This document shows positions 53,532 to 61,062 of a stretch of 64,000 nucleotides of DNA, in pieces. Numbering within the stretch: the stretch's first letter is position 1; the number at the start of each line of letters is the position of its first letter. Source of the DNA: Janthinobacterium lividum (GTDB lineage Bacteria > Pseudomonadota > Gammaproteobacteria > Burkholderiales > Burkholderiaceae_D); the NCBI RefSeq assembly GCF_023509035.1, contig NZ_CP075583.1, positions 5,518,001 through 5,582,000 on the forward strand, read 5' to 3'. Below the pieces are notes generated by a model, which was not told the origin of the DNA, did not search any database, and saw only the letters and a program-made list of their open reading frames with translations. The position numbers were made by a program, and so were the translations under genes.

Positions 53532-54002
53532 TTACTTGCGCTTATTGGCGTTGACTTCTTCCTCGCGGAATTTCACTGCCAGCTTGTCCAGCACGCCGTT
53601 CACATACTTGTGGCCATCGATACCGCCAAACGACTTGGCCAGCTCGACCGCTTCGTTGATGACGACGCGGTACGGGATTTCCATGTTGTTCTTCAGCTCG
53701 AATGCGCCGATCAGCAGGATGCCATGTTCGATGGGCGACAGTTCCGCGATGTTGCGGTCGATCAAGGGTGCCATGCTGTCGCGCAGCGCCAGCGAATCCT
53801 TGATGGTGCCGTACAGCAGCACCGTGAAATGATCGCCATCGGCCTTGTCGAAACCATGCGCGGCGCGAATATTGTTCACGACGGTGGTCGCGTCCTCATT
53901 GTTCAGCAGCCACTGGTACAAGCCCTGCAGCGCAAACTCGCGCGCGCGGTGACGCGGCGTGCGGTTTTTGCTGGGATTGGCAAGCAAATTTTTCTCAGTC
54001 AT
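53532..54002 (-). CDS. nusB: Transcription antitermination factor NusB
   Basis: A 156-residue protein. NusB signature: RHRAREFALQGLYQWLLNNE, and the C-terminal block VVINEAVELAKSFGGIDGHK followed by YVNGVLDKLA. NusB pairs with NusE (S10) on boxA RNA to prevent early termination in rRNA operons. It follows ribH, the common ribH-nusB order. Confidence 0.96.
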   Translation of the reverse strand: MTEKNLLANPSKNRTPRHRAREFALQGLYQWLLNNEDATTVVNNIRAAHGFDKADGDHFTVLLYGTIKDSLALRDSMAPLIDRNIAELSPIEHGILLIGAFELKNNMEIPYRVVINEAVELAKSFGGIDGHKYVNGVLDKLAVKFREEEVNANKRK

Positions 54003-54093
54003 GATTGTTACCTGTTCTTAAATACGTATGTACTGCAAATAGTGACGAATACCGCGGCGCGCTGTTGGACAGCACGCTGCGGCGCAAGCACGA

Positions 54094-54579
54094 TTAATCC
54101 TCGTCTGTGTCTTGCAACTCTTCCAGCGCTTGCGCCAGATTGGCCATTTCCACTGCCACGCGTGCCGCTTCGGCTCCCTTGACCAGCATGCGCACTTCCG
54201 CCTGCTCGTCGTTTTCGGTCGTCAACACTGCGTTGGCGATCGGGATGCCGTAATCGAGACCGACGCGCGTGATGCCAGCGCCCGATTCGTTCGATACCAG
54301 CTCGAAGTGGTAGGTTTCACCGCGAATCACGGCGCCCAGTGCGATCAGGGCGTCGAATTGCTCGGTTTCTGCCATTTTTTGCAAAATCAGTGGGATTTCC
54401 AGGGCGCCCGGCACGGTCACGTGCAGGATATCTTCATCGGCCACGCCCAGCTTGCTCAACTCTTCCAGGCATGCCGACAGCAAGCCACCACCGACGATTT
54501 CATTGAATCGTGCCTGGACGATACCGACGCGCAAACCTTCGCCGGCAAAATTGGTTTCGTATGTTCCTACGGTCATCAT
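54094..54579 (-). CDS. ribH: 6,7-dimethyl-8-ribityllumazine synthase (RibH)
   Basis: A 161-residue protein. Motifs: [37 protein letters not shown], and [20 protein letters not shown] with the catalytic His in TYHFE. It condenses the pyrimidine from RibD with the butanone phosphate from RibB. ATG 54579 and 54576 are adjacent alternative starts. The operon continues from ribB and into nusB. Confidence 0.96.
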   Translation of the reverse strand: MMTVGTYETNFAGEGLRVGIVQARFNEIVGGGLLSACLEELSKLGVADEDILHVTVPGALEIPLILQKMAETEQFDALIALGAVIRGETYHFELVSNESGAGITRVGLDYGIPIANAVLTTENDEQAEVRMLVKGAEAARVAVEMANLAQALEELQDTDED

Positions 54580-54638
54580 ATGCCTCTTTATAAGTGGTCA
54601 GCGGCGGCGCCGTGCGCCAGGCCGCTGAAGGTGATTAA

Positions 54639-55754
54639 TTACTGCTGGCCTGGATGGCACTGAAAACCTGTGACTTCCAGGTCGAAACCGACCATCGACG
54701 GCATCTTGCGTGGGCTGGCCAGCAATTGCATCTTGCTCACGCCCAGGTCGCGCAAAATTTGCGCGCCTATGCCGTAGCTGCGCAAGTCCATGCTGGCGGC
54801 GCGGCCTTTCGGCTTGGCTTGCGGCGTATCGAGCGCGGCGAACTGGGCAAACAGCTCGCTCGACGTCTCGCCACAGTTCAGCAAGACCATCACGCCCCGC
54901 TCGGACTGCTTGATGGCGGCCATCGAGGCAGCCACCGTCCACGAGTGGGTGGTCGCTTCGCTTTCCAGCACGTCCAGCAAGGAAACAGGCTGATGCACGC
55001 GCACCAGTGCTTCCAGGCCGGGGGCCAGGTCGCCATGCACGAGGGCCAGGTGGGCCGACGCGCTGGGCTTGTCGCGGAAAGCGATCAAGCGGAATTCGCC
55101 GTGCGCCGTGTGCAGGGTGCGCTCGGCAACGCGCTCGACCAGCGATTCCGTCTGGCTGCGGTAATGGATCAGGTCGGCAATCGTGCCGATTTTCAGGCCA
55201 TGCTGCTCGGCAAACACCAGCAAGTCCGGCAGGCGCGCCATGGTGCCGTCGTCCTTCATGATTTCGCAAATCACGGACGCGGGCGTCAGGCCGGCCATGG
55301 CCGTCAGGTCGCAACCGGCTTCCGTATGGCCTGCGCGCATCAGCACGCCGCCTTTTTGCGCTTTCAGGGGGAAGATATGGCCAGGCTGGACGATATCGCT
55401 GGGCTGCGTGCCCTTGGCCACGGCCACTTGGATGGTCTTGGCGCGGTCGGCGGCGGAAATGCCCGTCGTCACGCCTTCGGCCGCTTCGATGGAAACAGTA
55501 AAGTTGGTGCCGTAGGCCGTGCCGTTGCGCGAGGTCATCATCGACAGGTTCAGCTCGTCGCAACGCTCTTCCGTCAGGGTCAGGCAGACCAGACCACGCG
55601 CATGCGTGATCATGAAATTGATGGCTTCAGGCGTCACGAAATCGGCGGCAAGCACCAGATCGCCTTCATTTTCCCGGTCTTCTTCATCGACCAGTATCAC
55701 CATGCGGCCGGCGCGTAATTCAGCGACGATCTCTTCGGTGCTGGATATTGACAT
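54639..55754 (-). CDS. ribB: 3,4-dihydroxy-2-butanone-4-phosphate synthase with degenerate RibA half
   Basis: A 371-residue protein of RibBA layout. The DHBP synthase half is complete: [20 protein letters not shown] (metal/substrate acidic residues), [37 protein letters not shown]. In the C-terminal half the GTP cyclohydrolase II zinc-site CxxxDxxxxxRCxC region is replaced by [20 protein letters not shown] with no cysteines, and only the [20 protein letters not shown] part is well kept. So it should make the four-carbon unit but not hydrolyse GTP; a separate ribA should exist elsewhere. Start at ATG 55754. Confidence 0.93.
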   Translation of the reverse strand: MSISSTEEIVAELRAGRMVILVDEEDRENEGDLVLAADFVTPEAINFMITHARGLVCLTLTEERCDELNLSMMTSRNGTAYGTNFTVSIEAAEGVTTGISAADRAKTIQVAVAKGTQPSDIVQPGHIFPLKAQKGGVLMRAGHTEAGCDLTAMAGLTPASVICEIMKDDGTMARLPDLLVFAEQHGLKIGTIADLIHYRSQTESLVERVAERTLHTAHGEFRLIAFRDKPSASAHLALVHGDLAPGLEALVRVHQPVSLLDVLESEATTHSWTVAASMAAIKQSERGVMVLLNCGETSSELFAQFAALDTPQAKPKGRAASMDLRSYGIGAQILRDLGVSKMQLLASPRKMPSMVGFDLEVTGFQCHPGQQ

Positions 55755-55770
55755 TATTCATCCTCTGAAG

Positions 55771-55888
55771 ACGCCTGGCAAAACCTGCTGCGCGTCGGTA
55801 TAGGCGGCCTGCGATGCTCACCGTACCTTCGTACGGTTGCGCTTCTCAGCCACCTCTTCCTTCCGCTCGCGACGGTTTTGCCAGGCGT
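55771..55888. promoter_or_regulatory. Structured leader in front of ribB: 118-bp inverted-repeat element
   Basis: ACGCCTGGCAAAACC (55771-55785) and GGTTTTGCCAGGCGT (55874-55888) are perfectly complementary 15-bp arms. Inside is a hairpin with stem ACCGTAC/GTACGGT closing a CTTC loop, and further complementary pieces (GGCGG/CCACC-like). It ends 17 bases from the ribB ATG, so it would form the 5' leader of the rib transcript. I do not see the conserved FMN riboswitch core. Role unknown; a leader regulator or a mobile palindromic element are both possible. Confidence 0.5.
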
Positions 55889-56189
55889 TGTTAATGAAAC
55901 TAAAAACTGAAACTGAATCTGAAACATCAAGCGCGAATATTCCGCGGATTTCCGGGAATTTTCTTATAACCTGCTATTTTAAAGGATTTGGCGCTTGCAG
56001 ACCTGAAATAAGACAGCTTTGCGGCAAGGATGCCGCAAGCGGCCCCACAACACGCCGATTCCATGATCCAGCCCAAACGGCGGCGGCAAAACGCGCGCCG
56101 CCAGCCTTGCAAAGAGCATAAGATCAGCCAGTCACCGCTACGGCGCTGACACCCCCACTCGCAATGACACCCCACACAGGAGCGGCAAT
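55889..56189. other. Intergenic region upstream of osmC
   Basis: 301 bp between the ribB leader and osmC. The first ~90 bp are AT-rich and likely hold promoters for both directions. No gene or strong structure is visible; the frames present are short and atypical in composition. Confidence 0.45.
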
Positions 56190-56615
56190 ATGAAAACCAA
56201 CGGATCGGCCATCTGGTCAGGCGGCATCAAGGACGGCAAGGGCGCCATCAGCACGCGCAGCGGCGCCTTGCAGGAATATCCCTACGGCTTTGCCAGCCGC
56301 TTCGAAGGCAAACCGGGCACGAATCCCGAGGAACTGATCGGCGCCGCCCACGCGGGTTGCTTCACCATGGCCCTGTCGCTGATCCTTGGCGAAGCGGGCC
56401 TGACGGCGGAAAAGATGGAAACGACGGCCGAAGTGACCCTCGACAAGGTCGACGACGGCTTTGCCATCACGGCCGTCCACTTGATACTGAAAGCGAAGAT
56501 ACCGGGCTCCGACCAGGCGACATTCGAGGCATTGACGGCCAAGGCCAAGGCCGGCTGCCCCGTGTCGAAGTTGCTTAAAGCCAACATTACCCTGGATGCC
56601 AGCCTGCTGCCCTAA
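56190..56615 (+). CDS. osmC: OsmC-family peroxiredoxin
   Basis: A 141-residue protein, the usual OsmC length. Two catalytic cysteines: C57 in IGAAHAGCFTMALS and C123 in AKAGCPVSKLLK, the resolving pair of OsmC/Ohr enzymes. It reduces organic hydroperoxides. An AGGAGCGGCAAT ribosome site precedes the ATG. Its stop overlaps the stop of the convergent gene at 56612. Confidence 0.92.
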   Translation: MKTNGSAIWSGGIKDGKGAISTRSGALQEYPYGFASRFEGKPGTNPEELIGAAHAGCFTMALSLILGEAGLTAEKMETTAEVTLDKVDDGFAITAVHLILKAKIPGSDQATFEALTAKAKAGCPVSKLLKANITLDASLLP

Positions 56616-57976
56616 ATTTTTGTCACAGGCTTGACGGGTTCCACGGCGGCGACAGGCGCCACCAGCGGCAGGCGCGAGTCGCTGGCCGGCAATGGCCGGT
56701 TCATCAAGCCGGGATTCAAGGCTGCATTGTTCAGGTTATACGCGGCAATGGCTGCCGCCACGGACGGGTCTTGCGATGATGGCGGCCGCACGGCCATGCC
56801 GGCGTTTTGCGCGGCCAGCTCTTGCGCCTGTGCATTTTGCCGGGCCAACTGGGCTTGCCCTGTCGCCAGGCCAGCATCGGCTTGTCCCTGCGCTGCGCGT
56901 GCCAGCGACTGCGCCCGGTCACTGGCCGCCTGGGCCGCCATTTGCGCGTCGCTGGCGGCCAGTTGCGCCCGCGCCGCGTCGTCCGCCGCTGCTTGGGCCT
57001 GCTGCTGTAATCCCTGCAGCTGCACTTGCCCCTGGCGCAGTTCCTCCACCCGTGCAGCTTCCTGCTGCTGCGCCTGCTGATCGGTATTGATGCGCTGATT
57101 GTCCATACGCTGCGTCTGCAGCAATTGCGCAGCATCGGCGGCCGCTTGCGCCTGCACCTGTGGCTGCGGCCGCAGCTCCTGCAAGTCCAGCGTCAGTTCT
57201 TCCGTTTCCAGTTGCTGCTGCAGCTCTAGTTGCCGTTGTGCAATAGCGGCCGTTTGCGGCGGCGCCTCGTCGACGGCCTGCGGCTGCGCGGCTTGCGCGG
57301 CGCTGGCCGGCAGTGCTTCGCCCGTCAAATCCGCTTCGGCAACGGCCGCCAGCGGCACGCCCTGCTGCTGGGCCAGCACGGCGCCCACCTGCGCCAGCAC
57401 GTCCGTTCCCTGTTGCAAGGCGTCCAGAGTGGCCTTGCTGTCGGCCGCATACGCGGCCTGCAAAGTTGCCGGGTCGACCTCTTCCTTGCGCAAGTCGATG
57501 CCGATGCGGGCCAGCTGCGCTTGCGTAAGCAGGTTGCCGTCCTGCGCCAGCGCGGCCGCCGCATCCGTCGTGCCATCGCCCGACAGCAAATCGTAGCGCT
57601 GCGCCAGGCTGCCCGGCGTGTCGCCAGCCGTGGCCAGCTGGCTGGCATCGATGCCGCTCGTTTGCAGCTGGGCGAACGATTCCGTCAGCTGCCGCGCCAG
57701 CGCCAGCAAGTCGTCATTGACATTCACGGGGGTATTCACCGCCCTGGCCTCGTCCGTGGCGCCCTGCAAGGCCAGCAGTTGCCGGCGCGACAAAGCTACG
57801 CCGGACAGGAACTGGCCCAGCGGGGAGATGTCGACCTGGGTCGAGGACAGGGTAGCAAGGGCCGCCGCCGCGCTGGAAGCCGGCACGGACAGCGCTGGCG
57901 CCAGCGGCGCAGTCTCGCCCACGCGGAACGTGGCCGGGATGGCATTGGGCACAGTTGCGCGCGAAATCGGGTCCAT
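56612..57976 (-). CDS. Ala/Gln-rich coiled-coil protein of unknown function
   Basis: A 454-residue protein starting MDPISRATVPNAIPATFRVG. The N-terminal ~130 residues look globular (TQVDISPLGQFLSGVALSRR). Residues ~235-400 are extremely Ala/Gln-rich with heptads (ALQGLQQQAQAAADDAARA-like), predicting a long coiled coil. No signal peptide or recognised domain. The opening TQVDISPLGQFL is reminiscent of proteins associated with flagella or surface structures, but I would not assign it. It lies between osmC and ribE. Confidence 0.72.
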   Translation of the reverse strand: MDPISRATVPNAIPATFRVGETAPLAPALSVPASSAAAALATLSSTQVDISPLGQFLSGVALSRRQLLALQGATDEARAVNTPVNVNDDLLALARQLTESFAQLQTSGIDASQLATAGDTPGSLAQRYDLLSGDGTTDAAAALAQDGNLLTQAQLARIGIDLRKEEVDPATLQAAYAADSKATLDALQQGTDVLAQVGAVLAQQQGVPLAAVAEADLTGEALPASAAQAAQPQAVDEAPPQTAAIAQRQLELQQQLETEELTLDLQELRPQPQVQAQAAADAAQLLQTQRMDNQRINTDQQAQQQEAARVEELRQGQVQLQGLQQQAQAAADDAARAQLAASDAQMAAQAASDRAQSLARAAQGQADAGLATGQAQLARQNAQAQELAAQNAGMAVRPPSSQDPSVAAAIAAYNLNNAALNPGLMNRPLPASDSRLPLVAPVAAVEPVKPVTKI

Positions 57977-58087
57977 GGCTAGCCTCCATTGCGGAAAGCT
58001 TCATAGTATGCGCGTCTGAAAGAAAAGCAACACACGCTTGGCAAGGCGGAGGCTGTGTTGCTGTGTTCTTATTGCTGTGTTCTTATC

Positions 58088-58723
58088 TCAGGCGGCAGCC
58101 TTGTCCAGCGACAGCATGCGCTCGACATAGCGGGCGATCAAGTCAATTTCCAGGTTGACCTTGCCATCGACCGTCAAGTGTTTCAAGGTCGTCATGGCGA
58201 TCGTGTGCGGAATCAGGTTGATCGAGAAGCGGCAGCCGTTGACGGCGCCCGCGCCCAGGTCTTCCACGCGGTTGACGGTCAGGGACACGCCATTGACGAC
58301 GACGGAACCTTTGAAAGCCAGATATTTCGCCAGCTCGTGCGGCGCCTCGATCACCAGTTCCCACGATTCGCCCACGGCTTCGAACTTGCGCACGATGCCC
58401 AGGCCGTCGACGTGGCCGGACACCAGGTGGCCGCCCAGGCGCTCGGCCAGGGTCAGGGCTTTTTCCAGGTTCACTTCCGTGGTGGTATCGAGGCCCACGG
58501 TGCAATTGAGGCTTTCGCGCGAGACATCGACGGCAAAGCCCGTGTCCGATTTTTCCACCACCGTCATGCAGGCGCCATTGATGGCGATCGAATCGCCCAG
58601 GGCCACATCGGCCAGCGGCAAGCCGCCCGCATGGATGTTCAGGCGCACGCCGGCATCGAGGCCGCCGTCGAGTGCTTGCACGGTTTCAATCTTGCCGATG
58701 GCGGCAACAATTCCTGTAAACAT
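58088..58723 (-). CDS. ribE: Riboflavin synthase alpha chain
   Basis: A 211-residue protein with two lumazine-binding barrels. It starts MFTGIVAAIGKIETVQALDG, then GDSIAINGACMTVVEKSDTG and in the second barrel GSVVVNGVSLTVNRVEDLGA. The conserved GHLVSGHVDGLG active-site motif is present. It dismutates two lumazine molecules to riboflavin. It follows ribD on the same strand, 28 bases apart. Confidence 0.96.
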   Translation of the reverse strand: MFTGIVAAIGKIETVQALDGGLDAGVRLNIHAGGLPLADVALGDSIAINGACMTVVEKSDTGFAVDVSRESLNCTVGLDTTTEVNLEKALTLAERLGGHLVSGHVDGLGIVRKFEAVGESWELVIEAPHELAKYLAFKGSVVVNGVSLTVNRVEDLGAGAVNGCRFSINLIPHTIAMTTLKHLTVDGKVNLEIDLIARYVERMLSLDKAAA

Positions 58724-58751
58724 GAACTAACCCTATAAAAGTGTGAAAGTA

Positions 58752-59852
58752 TTAATTGCGCTGGGCGAATCTTGCAAGGATACGCAAATCTTCGCCCACT
58801 TGCTGAACCTGGTGAAATTGCAAAGTGCGTTGCTGCTTGATATCCGTCAAGGCGGGCAAGGCAAACATGCCTTGCGCATCGCCCAGCAAGGTGGGCGCCA
58901 GGTAGACCAGCAGTTCGTCGACGCAGCCTTCGCGGATCAGCGAGCCGTTCAGTTTGGAACCGGCCTCGACGTGGACTTCATTGCATTGCCGGCGTCCCAG
59001 TTCCAGCATCAGCGCGGCCAGGTCGACCTTGCCGGCCGCGTTCGGCAACATGATAACTTCCGCGCCCAGGGCGCGCAGTTGCGCCTCCTTTTCCGGGTTG
59101 GCAACTGCCGCCACGATCCACGTGCCGCCGCCCTGCAAGATGCGCGCGTCGAGACTGATGTCGAGCCGGCTGTCGACGACGATGCGGCGCGGCTGGCGCG
59201 GCGTCTCGACGGCGCGCACGTTCAGTTGCGGGTCGTCCGCCTTGACCGTGCCGATGCCCGTCAGGATGGCGCAGGCGCGCGCGCGCCAGGCATGGCCGTC
59301 GGCGCGCGCTTGCGGCCCCGTGATCCACTGGCTCTGGCCATTGTGCAAGGCCGTCATGCCGTCCAGGCTGGCCGCCGTTTTCAGGCGCACCCACGGCTTG
59401 CCGCGCTGCATGCGCGAGAAAAAGCCGATATTCATTTCATACGCTTCCTCGGCCAACACGCCCGTGGTCACGGCGATGCCGGCCGCTTGCAGCTTGGCCA
59501 GCCCCTGCCCCGCCACCAGCGGGTTCGGATCCGTCATGGCGGCCACGACGCGTCCCAGCCCCGCGCGCACGAGCGCATCGGAACAGGGCGGCGTGCGGCC
59601 ATGATGGTTGCACGGTTCCAGGGTCACGTAAGCCGTGGCGCCGCGCACGTCGTTGCCGCGCGCCGCCGCATTGGCCAGCGCCTGCACTTCGGCATGATCC
59701 TGCCCGGCCGCCTGCGTTACGCCGGCGCCGATCACCTGGCCATCCCTGACAATCACGCAGCCGATGCGGGGATTGGGCGAGGTCGTGTACAAACCGCGCG
59801 CCGCCCATTCCAGCGCCAGGCGCATGCCATCGATATCGTTGAGTATTTCCAC
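58752..59852 (-). CDS. ribD: Bifunctional deaminase/reductase RibD
   Basis: A 366-residue protein, the E. coli length. The N-terminal deaminase has the zinc site HAE (DHAEVQALANAA) and LEPCNHHGRTPPCSDALVRA. The C-terminal reductase has LKTAASLDGMTALHNGQSQW and HVEAGSKLNGSLIREGCVDE. I start at GTG 59852 because it gives the family length; an ATG lies 9 codons later, and further upstream codons look unrelated. Part of riboflavin synthesis with ribE, ribB and ribH. Confidence 0.94.
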   Translation of the reverse strand: MEILNDIDGMRLALEWAARGLYTTSPNPRIGCVIVRDGQVIGAGVTQAAGQDHAEVQALANAAARGNDVRGATAYVTLEPCNHHGRTPPCSDALVRAGLGRVVAAMTDPNPLVAGQGLAKLQAAGIAVTTGVLAEEAYEMNIGFFSRMQRGKPWVRLKTAASLDGMTALHNGQSQWITGPQARADGHAWRARACAILTGIGTVKADDPQLNVRAVETPRQPRRIVVDSRLDISLDARILQGGGTWIVAAVANPEKEAQLRALGAEVIMLPNAAGKVDLAALMLELGRRQCNEVHVEAGSKLNGSLIREGCVDELLVYLAPTLLGDAQGMFALPALTDIKQQRTLQFHQVQQVGEDLRILARFAQRN

Positions 59853-59887
59853 GGGCTTCTTTGATAGTGAGTGATAGGTAAGTCGGG

Positions 59888-60469
59888 TTACGAACTGTCG
59901 GCCACGCCACTGCAATTGGCCGCTTGCTGCTGCGGATCGCACACGCGCACCCGCCCCAGCATGTTGATTTTAATATGGCGCACCTGCTTTCCCAAAGCCA
60001 GGGACAAGGTACCCCAGCGCGCCGCCAGGCTATTGGTGGCGCTGCAACTGCGTCCTGCGCCATTGTAGGCGATATAAAACGGCGCCGTGGCCGATGAAAA
60101 CGCGAACTGGGCCGTGATGCCAGTCGGCAGCGGCCCCTGGCGAAACAGCAATTCATCATCGCCATCGAACGCCAGGTTGGCATTGCGGTCAATAAAGACC
60201 AGCCAGCCCGTGCTCCAGTCCGTGCCACCGGGCCCGGCCGGCATCAGCAGCACGCGCTGTCCGCGCGCCATCGCCTGCGCCCGCGTCAATTCGATGGCCG
60301 AGAACAAGTCCGTCGCCGCCACGCGTACCTGCTGGCGCGCCAGCACGTGCTGCAAACCTGGCATGGCAGCGGCCGCCAGCAGCGCGGCCATCGCCAGCAC
60401 GGCCAGCAATTCGAGCATGGTGTGCCCGAAGGTGTGCCCGGTCCACGACGGCCGCTTGCGCGTGCTCAT
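59888..60469 (-). CDS. GspH/FimT-type minor pseudopilin
   Basis: A 193-residue protein with a prepilin leader: GHTMLELLAVLAMAALLAAA, with the Glu at +5 after the processing site (GHT|MLELL). The remainder follows FimT/GspH proteins (ATDLFSAIELTRAQAMARGQ, GWLVFIDRNANLAFDGDD), and the C-terminal cysteines probably pair. It is a minor pilin of the type IV pilus. Stop-to-start distance to the upstream pilE-like gene is only 3 bases. Confidence 0.9.
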   Translation of the reverse strand: MSTRKRPSWTGHTFGHTMLELLAVLAMAALLAAAAMPGLQHVLARQQVRVAATDLFSAIELTRAQAMARGQRVLLMPAGPGGTDWSTGWLVFIDRNANLAFDGDDELLFRQGPLPTGITAQFAFSSATAPFYIAYNGAGRSCSATNSLAARWGTLSLALGKQVRHIKINMLGRVRVCDPQQQAANCSGVADSS

Positions 60470-60472
60470 GGC

Positions 60473-60973
60473 TTAGGGCCAGCAATGGCTGGCGGGGCCG
60501 CTGCTGCCGCGCTGGCCCGTGCTGTTCAAGGACAGGACACCGCAATCGGCATCCTGGAACTGCGCATCGACCTTGGACGTGCCCGGCATGGCCCGCAACA
60601 ACACGCATTGCCCGATCGTCAAGCCAGGACAGGCAAGCGCCTCGATTTCATACGCACTGCTGGCCGCGCTGGCAGCCGGCCCGTCGCCGGACCACCACGG
60701 AAACTGCTGCGCCTGTGCCGCTGGCGAGGCCGAGGAAAATGCCAGATAGTGATTGTTTTGCGAATAATAACGCTCCTGCTGCTGCATCAGCCGCAGCAGG
60801 GCCGCCTGCCCCTGCACCCGCTTGGCGCGCACGACATGGCCGTGATAAGCGGGCACGGCCAACGCCAGCAGCAAGCTCATGATCGCCAACGCGGACAGCA
60901 GTTCGATCAGGCTGAAGCCTAAGCGGCCGCCACCGTTTGCAGCGGACCGGTTCCGCCTTGCCAGCGCACCCAT
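60473..60973 (-). CDS. Type IV pilin, PilE-like minor pilin
   Basis: A 166-residue protein with leader MGALARRNRSAANGGGRLG and processed start FSLIELLSALAIMSLLLALA, the standard prepilin with Glu at +5. The globular part has AALLRLMQQQERYYSQNNHY, typical of PilE-type proteins, and the C-terminal Cys pair (ACPGL, DADCGVL). An in-frame ATG 27 codons upstream exists but would give an improbable leader, so I chose 60973. Co-operonic with fimT and pilY1. Confidence 0.87.
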   Translation of the reverse strand: MGALARRNRSAANGGGRLGFSLIELLSALAIMSLLLALAVPAYHGHVVRAKRVQGQAALLRLMQQQERYYSQNNHYLAFSSASPAAQAQQFPWWSGDGPAASAASSAYEIEALACPGLTIGQCVLLRAMPGTSKVDAQFQDADCGVLSLNSTGQRGSSGPASHCWP

Positions 60974-61062
60974 GCGACGTCCCTCCTCTGCAAAAAGCGC
61001 CTGCCGATGCGATGTGCCGGCCTTCGCGTCTTTGACTTTCGGCACGCCAGCCATGTCGGCAC

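Noticed and set aside
55771..55888. FMN riboswitch upstream of ribB
   Set aside because: The position fits, but I do not see the conserved core segments; recorded as an unknown structured element.
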